This document shows, one piece after another, positions 9,920 to 18,141 of a stretch of 64,000 nt of DNA. Where the stretch lies: the NCBI RefSeq assembly GCF_007421815.1, contig NZ_VLNT01000003.1, positions 1 through 64,000 of the forward strand, given 5' to 3'. Position 1 is the first letter of the stretch. Each line of letters opens with the position of its first letter. Source of the DNA: Aeromicrobium piscarium. GTDB lineage: Bacteria; Actinomycetota; Actinomycetes; Propionibacteriales; Nocardioidaceae. Below the pieces are notes generated by a model. The model did no database searches. It saw only the letters and a program-made list of their open reading frames with translations, and had not been told where the DNA came from. The translations under genes were made by a program, and so were the position numbers.

Positions 9920-10402
9920 GTGTGGTCCCGTCCCTACTCCCTGCGCTCGCGTTGGGTGTTGCCGGTCGGGCGAGGCGAGCTGTGGGACGCGCTGCTGTCC
10001 CAGCTCGAGTCCGGCGACCCGCTGCCGTGGTGGGGATCGGTGCGAGCGGTCGGCACCACGCCGGACACGATCGACCTGCGCGCCGACACCGGTCTCGGAT
10101 ATCGGCTGGGGTTCACCGTGTCCGATCTCGAGCTCGCTCGCCCCGACCACTTGACCTTCTCGGCGGACGGCGATCTACGAGGGCGTGCTGTGGTCAGGTT
10201 CGTGCCGGCGCCGCGGTCGACCACGATCCTGCTGATCGAGTGGGACGTCGTCGCCACCCGAGCCTGGATGCGGAGCGTGGACCCGTTGGCACGTCCGCTC
10301 TTCGTGATCTCGCACGCTGTGCTCATGCGCCGCGGCGAGCGCCGGCTCGCCGCCTGGCTGCAGGGCGGTGACGTACGCACCTCTCGTCGCCGGGAGCGGT
10401 GA
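9920..10402 (+). CDS. SRPBCC-like protein with repeat-encoded C-terminus
   Basis: A 160-residue protein beginning 'MWSRPYSLRSRWVLPVGRG', with the alternating beta-strand pattern and 'W' spacing of SRPBCC (polyketide cyclase/START-like) hydrophobic-ligand-binding proteins. GTG 9920 was chosen, four bases after the upstream stop; a longer frame would overlap the upstream gene. The last dozen residues (GGDVRTSRRRER) are read from an intergenic repeat (10364-10385) and the stop comes from the second repeat unit, so the native C-terminus has been replaced. Ligand unknown. Confidence 0.7.
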   Translation: MWSRPYSLRSRWVLPVGRGELWDALLSQLESGDPLPWWGSVRAVGTTPDTIDLRADTGLGYRLGFTVSDLELARPDHLTFSADGDLRGRAVVRFVPAPRSTTILLIEWDVVATRAWMRSVDPLARPLFVISHAVLMRRGERRLAAWLQGGDVRTSRRRER

Positions 10403-10479
10403 CTTACGCACCTCTCAGTCGGCTCGAGAGGTGCGTACGTCACCGCCCTGAGGCTCGAGAGGTGCGTACGTCACCGCCC
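10364..10479. repeat. Palindromic repeat cluster, units F-F-R-R
   Basis: Four copies of a 21-23 bp unit: two forward, GGCGGTGACGTACGCACCTC-type (10364-10385 and 10396-10416), and two reversed, GAGAGGTGCGTACGTCACCG-type (10426-10447 and 10457-10479). The same unit occurs at 45207-45255 and 49294-49409. The cluster lies between the 3' ends of the SRPBCC gene and cysG and could act as a two-way terminator. Confidence 0.9.
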
Positions 10480-10490
10480 GAGTGGCGGCG

Positions 10491-11678
10491 TCAGAGCGTG
10501 AGCGCCGTGACGACATCGCCGATGACGACGATCGCCGGCGAGGTGGCGCCGACCTCCGCGGCCCGCTCCGCCAGCGTGCCCAGCGTGGCGACGGTGACCC
10601 GCTGATCGGGCGTACAGCCGCGTTCGACGACCGCAGCGGGCGTGGCCGGGTCGTGGCCGTTCGCCACGAGCTCAGACGTCGTAGCGGCCAGCCGCCGCAC
10701 GCCCATCAGCAGCACGAGGGTGTGATCGCCGCGCCGCGGCAGCTCACCCAGCTCCTCGTGCCCGGTGACCACGCTGAAACCGCGCGCGACACCACGATGC
10801 GTGACCGGGATGCCCGCCGCCGCGGCCACCGCGATGGCGCTGGTGACTCCGGGCACCACCTCGACCTCGACACCGGCCTCTCGACAGGCGAGCAACTCCT
10901 CGCCGCCGCGTCCGAACACGTACGGGTCCCCGCCCTTGAGTCGTACGACGACACGGCCCGCCTGTGCGCGGTCGACGATCAATCGGTTGATCTCGTCCTG
11001 GGGGATCGGGTGGCGGTCCGGCAGCTTGCCGACATCGATGACCTCCACATCGGGATCCAGCTCATCGAGGACGGCGAGGGGTGCGAGTCGGTCGGTGATC
11101 ACGACATCGGCCTCGGCCAGCAGCCGCCGGGCCCGAGCGGTGAGCAGCCCCGGATCGCCGGGCCCGCCGCCGACGAGGGCGACACGGCCGCCGGGGTGAT
11201 GCGTCCGATGGCGGAGCGGGAGGTCACCGGTCTCGATCGCCGCGACGAGACCATTGCGGAGCAGGGCAGCGCGACGCGCATCGCCCCCGGCGTTGACCGC
11301 GATGGTGATGTCGTCCACCCGTCCGGTGGCCGGCGCCCACGCGGTCGCATGCTCCGGGTCGCCTCCCTTGAGACACCAGATGCGGGACTCCTCGGCATCT
11401 GCGGCGACGGCGTCATCGACCGCAGGGTCCGCCGTCGCCGTCTGGACGAGCCAGGCCCCCTCCAAGTCGCCGGTGCGATAGTCGCGGCGGAGCCAGGTGA
11501 GCGACTCGCGGGCGATGGTCGCGGCGAGCGAGTCGGTGACCTCCGGGGAGATCACCACGAGATCGGCCCCGGCGTCCAGCAATGTGGCGATCCGGCGGGT
11601 CGCCACATGTCCGCCTCCCACGACGACGACGCGGCGCCCGGAGATCCGTAGCGAGAGCGGGAAGAGCGCGGCCGCCAC
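10491..11678 (-). CDS. cysG: Siroheme synthase: precorrin-2 dehydrogenase plus uroporphyrinogen-III methyltransferase
   Basis: A 395-residue fusion. The N-terminal domain (about 1-150) is a Rossmann-type precorrin-2 dehydrogenase/ferrochelatase with '[14 protein letters not shown]'. The C-terminal domain (about 163-395) is the SAM-dependent uroporphyrinogen-III C-methyltransferase with '[15 protein letters not shown]', '[12 protein letters not shown]' and 'VVPGVTSA'. Together they make siroheme, the cofactor of sulfite reductase. It is the last gene of cysH-cysD-cysN-cysG, two bases after cysN. It is somewhat shorter than E. coli CysG (457 residues), with a reduced N-terminal half. Confidence 0.93.
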   Translation of the reverse strand: MAAALFPLSLRISGRRVVVVGGGHVATRRIATLLDAGADLVVISPEVTDSLAATIARESLTWLRRDYRTGDLEGAWLVQTATADPAVDDAVAADAEESRIWCLKGGDPEHATAWAPATGRVDDITIAVNAGGDARRAALLRNGLVAAIETGDLPLRHRTHHPGGRVALVGGGPGDPGLLTARARRLLAEADVVITDRLAPLAVLDELDPDVEVIDVGKLPDRHPIPQDEINRLIVDRAQAGRVVVRLKGGDPYVFGRGGEELLACREAGVEVEVVPGVTSAIAVAAAAGIPVTHRGVARGFSVVTGHEELGELPRRGDHTLVLLMGVRRLAATTSELVANGHDPATPAAVVERGCTPDQRVTVATLGTLAERAAEVGATSPAIVVIGDVVTALTL

Positions 11679-11680
11679 CG

Positions 11681-12958
11681 TCAGACGTTCGCCGTCGCCA
11701 GCAGCGCGTCGCCGACCATGCCGGCGGCGAGCGTGTTGCCGTCGTGCGGGTCGACGATGAGGAACGCACCCGTGCTACGCGCGTCGACATAGGGCTCGGC
11801 GGGGACCGCCGAGGCGAGGCGCAATGTCACATGACCGATGTCGTTCAGGTCGAGAGTGTCGGTCGGCAGCACCGAGGCGCTGTCCAGATCGAGGCGTCCT
11901 GTCACGGCCTTGACCAGGGCCTGCACGGTGCGGGTTCCGTGTTTGACGAGGACCTTGCTGCCCGAGCGCAGCGGCGCATCCGACAACCAGGCGAGCGTGC
12001 CCTCGATGTCCTGTGTCAGCTCCGGGGCGCCGTCGGCGGAGGCGATCAGGTCGCCGCGGCTGATATCGATGTCATCGGCGAGACGAAGCGTGACCGACTG
12101 CGGTGCGAAGGCCTCGTCGAGCTCCTGGCCGGCCTGGTCGATGCCCACGACCCGGGTCGTGCGACCGCTGGCCAGGGCCACGATCTCATCACCGACGTGG
12201 ACGACGCCCGATGCGATCTGTCCGGCATAGCCGCGGTAGTCGCGGAACCGCTCCTCGGCGGCGCTCTGCGGGCGGATGACGAGCTGAACCGGGAAGCGCA
12301 GCGGCTCGCTGTCCGGTTCGCCCTTGGGCGACAGCTCCTCGAGGTGCTCCAGTACGCTCGGACCGCCGTACCAGGGTGTGCGCTCCGAGCGGGTGACGAC
12401 ATTGTCACCGGCGAGGGCGGAGACGGGGATCGTGGTGACATCGGGCATCCCGAGGTCGCGCGCCGCCGCGATGACATCGGCGGCGACGGAGTCGTAGACG
12501 GCCTCGTCGTAGTCCACGAGATCGATCTTGTTGACGACGACGACCACGTGCGGCACGCGCAGGAGCGAGGCGACGGCCAGATGGCGCCGGGTCTGCTCCT
12601 GCAATCCGCCGCGAACATCGACCAGGACCACGACGACATCGGCCGTGCTCGCGCCGGTCACGGTGTTGCGCGTGTACTGCACGTGGCCGGGGCAGTCGGC
12701 CAGGATGAAGGTGCGACGCGCGGTGGCGAAGTACCGGTAGGCCACGTCGATGGTGATGCCCTGTTCGCGCTCGGAGCGCAGGCCGTCGGTCAACAGCGCG
12801 AGATCGGCGGCAGCGAGGCCGCGATCCCTGCTGACGCGTTCGACCGCGTCGAACTGGTCGGCGAGCACCGACTTGGAGTCGAACAGCAGCCGCCCGACCA
12901 GGGTGGACTTGCCGTCGTCGACGGACCCCGCCGTCGCCAGCCGCAGCAGCGTGCTCAT
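11681..12958 (-). CDS. cysN: Sulfate adenylyltransferase subunit 1 (GTPase)
   Basis: CysN is the GTPase subunit of ATP sulfurylase; GTP hydrolysis drives synthesis of adenosine 5'-phosphosulfate by CysD. The 425 residues hold the G motifs GSVDDGKST (11-19), DCPGH (88-92) and NKID (143-146), then two beta-barrel domains. There is no C-terminal APS kinase domain, unlike the CysNC fusion of mycobacteria, which fits the APS-type reductase encoded upstream. The start overlaps the cysD stop by ATGA. Confidence 0.95.
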   Translation of the reverse strand: MSTLLRLATAGSVDDGKSTLVGRLLFDSKSVLADQFDAVERVSRDRGLAAADLALLTDGLRSEREQGITIDVAYRYFATARRTFILADCPGHVQYTRNTVTGASTADVVVVLVDVRGGLQEQTRRHLAVASLLRVPHVVVVVNKIDLVDYDEAVYDSVAADVIAAARDLGMPDVTTIPVSALAGDNVVTRSERTPWYGGPSVLEHLEELSPKGEPDSEPLRFPVQLVIRPQSAAEERFRDYRGYAGQIASGVVHVGDEIVALASGRTTRVVGIDQAGQELDEAFAPQSVTLRLADDIDISRGDLIASADGAPELTQDIEGTLAWLSDAPLRSGSKVLVKHGTRTVQALVKAVTGRLDLDSASVLPTDTLDLNDIGHVTLRLASAVPAEPYVDARSTGAFLIVDPHDGNTLAAGMVGDALLATANV

Positions 12959-13869
12959 CAGAAGTAGCCTTCCTTCTTACGGTCTTCCATCGCGGCCTCG
13001 GAGATGCGGTCGTCCGCGCGCGTGGCGCCACGCTCCGTAACGCGGGTCGCGGCCACCTCGGCGATGACATCCTCGACGGTCGAGGCAGGACTGGCGACGG
13101 CGCCGGTGCACGACATGTCACCGACCGTGCGGTAGCGCACCTGACGCGTGCTGACCGTCTCGCCGTCGCGGGGCTCGGAGTAGGGGCCGACCGCCAGCAG
13201 CATGCCGTCGCGCTCGAAGACCTCGCGGTCGTGGGCGTAGTACAGGCTCGGCAGCTCGATCTTCTCCGCGCCGATGTACTGCCAGATGTCCAGCTCGGTC
13301 CAGTTGCTGAGCGGGAAGACCCGCACATGCTGGCCGGGGGTGTGGCGGCCGTTGTAGAGATTCCACAGCTCGGGACGCTGATTGCGCGGGTCCCACTGGC
13401 CGAACTCGTCGCGCAGGCTGAACACCCGCTCCTTGGCGCGGGCCTTCTCCTCGTCGCGCCGGCCACCGCCGAAGACCGCGTCGAAGCGGTGCTCGGAGAT
13501 CGCATCGAGAAGCGGTTGCGTCTGGAGGGGATTGCGGGTGCCGTCCGCGCGCTCGCGTAGGCGACCATCGTCGATGTAGTCCTGCACGCTGGCCACTTCG
13601 AGGCGCAGGCCGAGACGCGCGGCGGTGTCGTCGCGGAATCGCAGGACCTCGGGGAAGTTATGGCCCGTGTCGACGTGCAGCACGGCGAAGGGGACCGGGG
13701 CGGGCCAGAAGGCCTTCACCGCCAGATGCAGCATCACGACGGAGTCCTTGCCACCGGAGAACAGGATCACCGGACGCTCGAACTCGGCGGCGACCTCACG
13801 GATGATGTGGATCGACTCGGACTCCAGCCACTGCAACTGGCTGAGCTCGCGGGAAGGTGTGAGTGTCAT
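12958..13869 (-). CDS. cysD: Sulfate adenylyltransferase subunit 2
   Basis: CysD is the catalytic ATP sulfurylase subunit, which adenylates sulfate. The PP-loop SGGKDS is at residues 38-43, and the family motifs 'VDTGHNFPEVLRFRD', 'GRRDEEKARAKERVFS' and the C-terminal 'EDRKKEGYF' are intact. The 303 residues match the family. The start is ATG 13869, which gives the standard N-terminus; the open frame runs further upstream but overlaps cysH in another frame. It is coupled to cysN downstream and 11 bases from cysH. Confidence 0.96.
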   Translation of the reverse strand: MTLTPSRELSQLQWLESESIHIIREVAAEFERPVILFSGGKDSVVMLHLAVKAFWPAPVPFAVLHVDTGHNFPEVLRFRDDTAARLGLRLEVASVQDYIDDGRLRERADGTRNPLQTQPLLDAISEHRFDAVFGGGRRDEEKARAKERVFSLRDEFGQWDPRNQRPELWNLYNGRHTPGQHVRVFPLSNWTELDIWQYIGAEKIELPSLYYAHDREVFERDGMLLAVGPYSEPRDGETVSTRQVRYRTVGDMSCTGAVASPASTVEDVIAEVAATRVTERGATRADDRISEAAMEDRKKEGYF

Positions 13870-13880
13870 GGTCTCGTCTC

Positions 13881-14678
13881 TCAGGTGTGCAGTCCGCACT
13901 CGGTCTTGTCCAGTCCGGCCCAGCGTCCGGCGCGAGGATCCTCTCCTGGGGCGACTCGCCGCGTACACGGGGCGCAGCCGATCGAGGGATAGCCGTCGTT
14001 GACCAGGGGGTTGACGATGACATCGTGCTCGGCGGCGTAGCCCAGCAGGTCGTCCCAGGACCAGGCGGCCAGCGGATTCACCTTCACGAGGCCGTTCTTG
14101 TAGTCCCACGTCACGAAGGGGGTGTTCGCGCGGGTCGGTGCCTCGTCCCGGCGCACCCCGGTGATCCAGACCTCGTACTCGCCGAGCGTGCGCTGCAGCG
14201 GTTCGACCTTGCGCAGCTGACAGCAGAGCCCGGGGTCCCGCTCGTGGAGGCGGGGGCCGTACTCGGCGTCCTGCTCGGCGACGGTCTGCCGGGCGGTGAC
14301 ATCGACGATGCTGAGCTCCAGCTGGGCCTCGACCGCGTCCCTGGTGCCGATGGTCTCGGCGAAGTGATACCCGGTCTCCAGGAAGAGCGTGTCGACCCAG
14401 GGCAGGTGTCGCGCCACGACATGTGGGAGGACGGCATCGGCCATCGAGCACGCGACCGCCGTGCGGTAGCCGAACTCCTCGGCCACCCAGGCGAGCACCG
14501 CGTCGGTGTCCGCCTCGTCGAAACGTGCCTGGGCCTCATCGGCGATCGCCCTGAGCTCGTCGGTCGAGCGCTTCGGCGCCAACAGCGACGGACGCTCGGC
14601 ACGATGCCGTTCGCGGGCGCTGTCGTGGGCGAGCTGGCGTTCACGACGTTCGGCCAGGGTCAGGGGTAGGGAACTCAT
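13881..14678 (-). CDS. cysH: Adenylyl-sulfate (APS) reductase, iron-sulfur type
   Basis: CysH reduces adenosine 5'-phosphosulfate to sulfite and AMP. The two cysteine pairs that bind the 4Fe-4S cluster of APS-type reductases are present (CC at 152-153 and CAPC at 235-238), and the catalytic C261 is in the C-terminal ECGLHT motif. That makes it an APS rather than PAPS reductase, in line with the missing APS kinase. It is the first gene of the cysHDNG operon. TAGGCT (minus strand, 14688-14693) is nine bases before the ATG. Confidence 0.95.
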   Translation of the reverse strand: MSSLPLTLAERRERQLAHDSARERHRAERPSLLAPKRSTDELRAIADEAQARFDEADTDAVLAWVAEEFGYRTAVACSMADAVLPHVVARHLPWVDTLFLETGYHFAETIGTRDAVEAQLELSIVDVTARQTVAEQDAEYGPRLHERDPGLCCQLRKVEPLQRTLGEYEVWITGVRRDEAPTRANTPFVTWDYKNGLVKVNPLAAWSWDDLLGYAAEHDVIVNPLVNDGYPSIGCAPCTRRVAPGEDPRAGRWAGLDKTECGLHT

Positions 14679-14687
14679 GAGGTCCTC

Positions 14688-14693
14688 AGCCTA
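14688..14693 (-). promoter_or_regulatory. -10 box of the cysHDNG operon
   Basis: On the minus strand TAGGCT is followed after nine bases by the cysH ATG. The transcript would have almost no leader. No CymR- or CysR-type palindrome was recognised around it. Confidence 0.5.
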
Positions 14694-14799
14694 GGTCGCC
14701 GATCGCACCCGCATCGCGCTGTCCGAATGGCGGACCGGGTCGAACGGCGGGATGCTGGACCCGTCAACCACGGCGAAGCTTCGACGAAAGGACGCGACC

Positions 14800-14946
14800 A
14801 TGTGGGCCACCATCTTGTGGATCGCCTCGGTGATCATCGGCATTATCGGCATCATCCGTCTCCTGCAGCGCGACATCGTGATGGGCGTGATCCTCATCGT
14901 CGTCGCCCTGCTGGTCGGCCCTGGAGGTGTCAGCATCTTCACCTGA
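14800..14946 (+). CDS. 48-residue membrane protein with GPGG motif
   Basis: A tiny protein of two membrane helices with a charged turn (LLQRD) between them, ending 'LLVGPGGVSIF'. Small hydrophobic proteins with a C-terminal GPGG are common in actinobacteria; their function is unknown. GAAAGGA at 14786-14792, seven bases before the ATG, supports this start. It is a single gene, divergent from cysH. Confidence 0.75.
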   Translation: MWATILWIASVIIGIIGIIRLLQRDIVMGVILIVVALLVGPGGVSIFT

Positions 14947-15035
14947 CCTGTGGTGCAGGGGAGACGGCACCGTTCTCGGGGCGGTGTCGTCTCCCGTGCG
15001 CAGCGGAGGTCAGCGCCAGCCACTAGATTCGACCC

Positions 15036-15659
15036 ATGGCACGCTTCATCGACATTCACCCGGTCAACCCGCAGCAGCGATCCGTCGACCAGGCGGTGGC
15101 GGTGCTCGTCGACGGGGGACTCATCGCCTATCCGACGGACTCGGGCTATGCGCTCGGCGCCCAGCTCGGCAACGCCGAGGCGCTGGACCGCATCCGGTCG
15201 ATCCGCGATCTCGACTCCAAGCATCACTTCACGCTCGTGTGCCGCGACTTCTCGCAGCTCGGGCAGATGGTGCACGTCGACAATGCCGTGTTCCGCGCGG
15301 TCAAGGCGGCTACGCCCGGCTCCTATACCTTCATCCTTCCCGCCACCCGCGAGGTGCCGCGTCGCCTGCTGCAGGCCAAGAAGAAGACCGTGGGCGTCCG
15401 CATCCCCGATCATCGCATCAGTCTCGCGCTCGTCGAGGCGCTCGGTGAGCCGCTGTTGTCGACGACGCTGATCCTCCCGGGCCAGGAGAATGCGATGACG
15501 GCCGCGTGGGAGATCAACGAGGAGCTCGACGGTCGCGTCGACGCGATCATCGATGCCGGCGAGGATGTGCCCGCTGAACCCACCACCGTGGTCGACCTCT
15601 CCGAGGGCGTCGCGGAGGTCGTGCGTGTCGGCGCGGGGGATCCGACCCCCTTCGAGTAG
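15036..15659 (+). CDS. yciO: YciO-type Sua5/YrdC-family protein
   Basis: The 207 residues follow the E. coli YciO pattern from end to end ('IHPVNPQQR', 'AYPTDSGYALG', 'FTLVCRDFSQL', 'PGSYTFILPAT', 'RRLLQAKKKTVGVRIP'). The fold is shared with threonylcarbamoyl-AMP synthase, which starts t6A synthesis on tRNA; YciO itself has weak or uncertain activity. TAGATT at 15024-15029 lies six bases before the ATG with no Shine-Dalgarno, suggesting a leaderless mRNA. Confidence 0.88.
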   Translation: MARFIDIHPVNPQQRSVDQAVAVLVDGGLIAYPTDSGYALGAQLGNAEALDRIRSIRDLDSKHHFTLVCRDFSQLGQMVHVDNAVFRAVKAATPGSYTFILPATREVPRRLLQAKKKTVGVRIPDHRISLALVEALGEPLLSTTLILPGQENAMTAAWEINEELDGRVDAIIDAGEDVPAEPTTVVDLSEGVAEVVRVGAGDPTPFE

Positions 15660-15674
15660 GTGAGGCGGCGATGC

Positions 15675-16337
15675 TCAGGTGTCGCCGTCGAACAGTCCGC
15701 CGTCCAGCAGCCAGTGGTTGTGCAGTCGCAGCGCCCGCTCGGTGCTGGCGACCAGCGTCGCGACCAGGAGTGTGACGTTCAGCCATGCGGGCAGGCTGAA
15801 GGGCGAGGTGAAGGTGCCGAGGTTCTCCGCGACCGGGGGGATGTGCGAGACCTGATCGACGATCTGCGGGATGCCGAGCACCACAGCGAAGAGCAGGACG
15901 GCGATCGACGTCAGGCCGATGGCGCGCCCCACGAAGGGGTGACGGTGTTCCAGCCGCGCGCGTCGGCCCTCGGCGGATGCCGGGTCGGGCACCAGCTGCC
16001 GTTCCGACCCGTCGATGGCGACGAAGTGACACCGCTTGAGGCCGAACTGGCTGGTGACCACCTCGATAGTCCCTCCGGGAACAGGGAAGGTGGCCGGCAG
16101 CTTGGACTGGGCGTGGTGTCGTCCGTCACGGTAGAGCTGGGCGAGCACATCGCCGTCCTCGTCTCCCCATAGCCGGATATCGACCGACCAGGTGTGCGTC
16201 TCGCCGTCCTCGTCGGGGAGTTCGAGGTGGAGCAGCGCCCGTGAGAGCGGCTGCCACCAGCGGTAACGCTGAAGAGCGTGTCCGTCGCCGGCCTTCACTC
16301 GTCGCGCGGCACGGCGCCGCTTCCAGTCCGAGAACAC
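15675..16337 (-). CDS. Two-pass membrane protein, unknown
   Basis: No family was recognised. The 220 residues start with a basic segment, continue with a soluble beta-rich domain (about 25-135) and end in two predicted membrane helices (about 140-160 and 183-200). GTG 16337 follows TAGGCT by seven bases on the minus strand, so the mRNA is probably leaderless. It is convergent with yciO, 15 bases apart. Confidence 0.68.
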   Translation of the reverse strand: MFSDWKRRRAARRVKAGDGHALQRYRWWQPLSRALLHLELPDEDGETHTWSVDIRLWGDEDGDVLAQLYRDGRHHAQSKLPATFPVPGGTIEVVTSQFGLKRCHFVAIDGSERQLVPDPASAEGRRARLEHRHPFVGRAIGLTSIAVLLFAVVLGIPQIVDQVSHIPPVAENLGTFTSPFSLPAWLNVTLLVATLVASTERALRLHNHWLLDGGLFDGDT

Positions 16338-16393
16338 GCCTGTCAGCCTAGTGTCCGTTCGCGGTCGCAGGCGGGGTGAGTGCGTCCATCCAT

Positions 16394-16422
16394 TTTCTTT
16401 AGCTTTGGTAATGAGCTAAGCT
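16394..16422 (+). promoter_or_regulatory. MarR promoter with overlapping operator palindrome
   Basis: TTAGCT (16399-16404) and AGCTAA (16414-16419) form an inverted repeat with a nine-base spacer. It overlaps the -10 TAAGCT (16417-16422) and adjoins a possible -35 TTTCTT (16394-16399). GTG 16429 follows the -10 by exactly six bases. The layout is what a self-repressing MarR protein would need. Confidence 0.6.
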
Positions 16423-16428
16423 AACGGT

Positions 16429-16842
16429 GTGCCCACCGATTCCCAGCGACTCGCTCACGCCGTGGCGCGCCTTCACCGGCGGCTGCGACAGGAGCGACAG
16501 TCGACGCTGACCCCGACTCAGCTGTCGGTGCTCGGCGTGGTCGCTCAGATCGGTCCGGCGACCCCGGGGTCGATCGCCGCCGTCGAGCGGGTCCGCCCGC
16601 CGTCGATCACCCGGGTACTCAATCACCTGGTGGAGTGCGGCTATGTCACGCGTGCGCCTCATCCCGATGACGGTCGGCAGATCCTGATCGAGCTGTCCGC
16701 GGAGGGTGATCGCATCCTCTCCGACGAGCGCGAACGGCGGGATGCCTGGCTCGAGGAACGCCTCGCCGGACTCGACGACTCCCAGCAGCGGCTACTGCGC
16801 GAGGTCACCCCCGTGCTGATGGCCCTGGCGGAGGCGGAGTGA
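16429..16842 (+). CDS. MarR-family transcriptional regulator
   Basis: A 137-residue winged-helix repressor. The DNA-binding part includes 'SIAAVERVRPPSITRVLNHLVECGYVTR' (about residues 48-75) and the wing 'HPDDGRQILIELS'. MarR dimers usually release DNA when a small aromatic ligand binds. GTG 16429 is six bases after TAAGCT with no Shine-Dalgarno, so the message looks leaderless. The stop overlaps the MFS transporter start (GTGA), and the pair probably forms a self-controlled efflux unit. Confidence 0.9.
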   Translation: MPTDSQRLAHAVARLHRRLRQERQSTLTPTQLSVLGVVAQIGPATPGSIAAVERVRPPSITRVLNHLVECGYVTRAPHPDDGRQILIELSAEGDRILSDERERRDAWLEERLAGLDDSQQRLLREVTPVLMALAEAE

Positions 16843-18128
16843 GTCCCACCTTCAGCGCGCTCTCCGTCCGCAACTACCGCATCTATGCGTTGGGCGGGCT
16901 CGTCTCGAATATCGGCACCTGGCTGCAGAACACGGCGCAGGCCTGGCTGGTCCTGCAACTGACCGGTTCGGGAGCCGCGCTGGGTATCACCGTGGCGCTC
17001 CAGCTGCTGCCGTCGCTGCTGTTTTCACCGATCGCCGGCGTGCTGGCCGATCGGATGTCCAAGCGGCGTCTGCTGGCCATCATGCAGCTCGGCATGGCGT
17101 TGCCCTGCGGGGTGCTGGGCGTTCTCGCCGTGACCGGTCTGGTGGAGACGTGGCAGGTCTACATCCTGACCTTCGTCTTCGGCAGTGCTCGTGCCTTCGA
17201 GGCGCCCGCGCGACAGTCCTTCGTCAGCGAGATGGTCGACATCGAACGGCTCGCCAATGCCGTCTCCTTGAACTCCGCCTCCTTCAACTCCGGGCGGCTC
17301 ATCGGTCCCGGTCTGGCCGGCCTGTTGATCGCCGCGCTCGGTTCGGGGGTCGACGCCACCGGCTGGGTGATCGTCATCAATGCGCTGAGCTACGGCTTCA
17401 CGCTGCTGGCACTGGTCCTCATGGACGGTACCGTGCTGCATCGTCCGCCCATGGCCGAGCGAGGCCGGGGCGCTGTCCGGGAGGGGCTGCGATATGTCCG
17501 CTCCCGTCCCGATCTTCTATTGCTGTTCACCTGCGTGTTCTTTCTCGGCGCCTTCGGCATGAACTTCCAGATCACCTCGGCACTGATGGCCACCGAGGTG
17601 TTCGGCAAGGGTGCGGGGGAGTTCGGGGTCCTCGGCTCCATTCTGGCGATCGGCTCACTGGCGGGCGCGCTGCTCGCGGCGCGCCGCAGCCATCCGCGGC
17701 TGCGGTTCATCGTCGGGGCGGGGCTGGTGTTCTCCGTGGCGCAGATGGTGTCGGGCCTCATGCCCACGTACTGGTCGTACGCGGCGGTCCTCCCGCTCGT
17801 GGGACTCAGCGTCCTGACCACCGCGACGACGGCGAACGCCCTCATCCAGATGACCTCGGCCCCGTCCATGCGCGGCCGCGTCGTGTCGCTCTACCTGATG
17901 GTGTTTCTCGGCAGCGTGCCGCTCGGGGCGCCGATCATCGGCTGGTTCGGTGAGCATCTGGGCGGGCGAGCGGCGTTGGTGATCAGCGGTGCGACGGTCG
18001 GTGTCGGCATCGGCGTGGCCGGTTTGGCCTACGCCCGCGTGCGCCGGGTCAGCCTGCGCAGTCTCGTGCCACGTTGGCCGCTCCGTCACCACGTGACCGA
18101 GGACGGACTCGACCAACACCCCTCCTGA
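16839..18128 (+). CDS. MFS exporter, DHA3/EntS-like
   Basis: A 429-residue major facilitator with about 12 membrane helices. It has 'NYRIYALGGLVSNIGTWLQ' at the N-terminus, typical of the DHA3/EntS-type exporters, and 'GVLADRMSKRRLL' between helices 2 and 3, the MFS motif A. Coupled by GTGA overlap to the MarR gene, it is likely a proton-driven drug or siderophore exporter under MarR control. The substrate cannot be predicted. Confidence 0.88.
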   Translation: MSPTFSALSVRNYRIYALGGLVSNIGTWLQNTAQAWLVLQLTGSGAALGITVALQLLPSLLFSPIAGVLADRMSKRRLLAIMQLGMALPCGVLGVLAVTGLVETWQVYILTFVFGSARAFEAPARQSFVSEMVDIERLANAVSLNSASFNSGRLIGPGLAGLLIAALGSGVDATGWVIVINALSYGFTLLALVLMDGTVLHRPPMAERGRGAVREGLRYVRSRPDLLLLFTCVFFLGAFGMNFQITSALMATEVFGKGAGEFGVLGSILAIGSLAGALLAARRSHPRLRFIVGAGLVFSVAQMVSGLMPTYWSYAAVLPLVGLSVLTTATTANALIQMTSAPSMRGRVVSLYLMVFLGSVPLGAPIIGWFGEHLGGRAALVISGATVGVGIGVAGLAYARVRRVSLRSLVPRWPLRHHVTEDGLDQHPS

Positions 18129-18141
18129 CGGGACGCGATGA

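Noticed and set aside
10364-10479. A CRISPR array
   Set aside because: The units are inverted as well as direct, spacers are short and uneven, and there are no cas genes.
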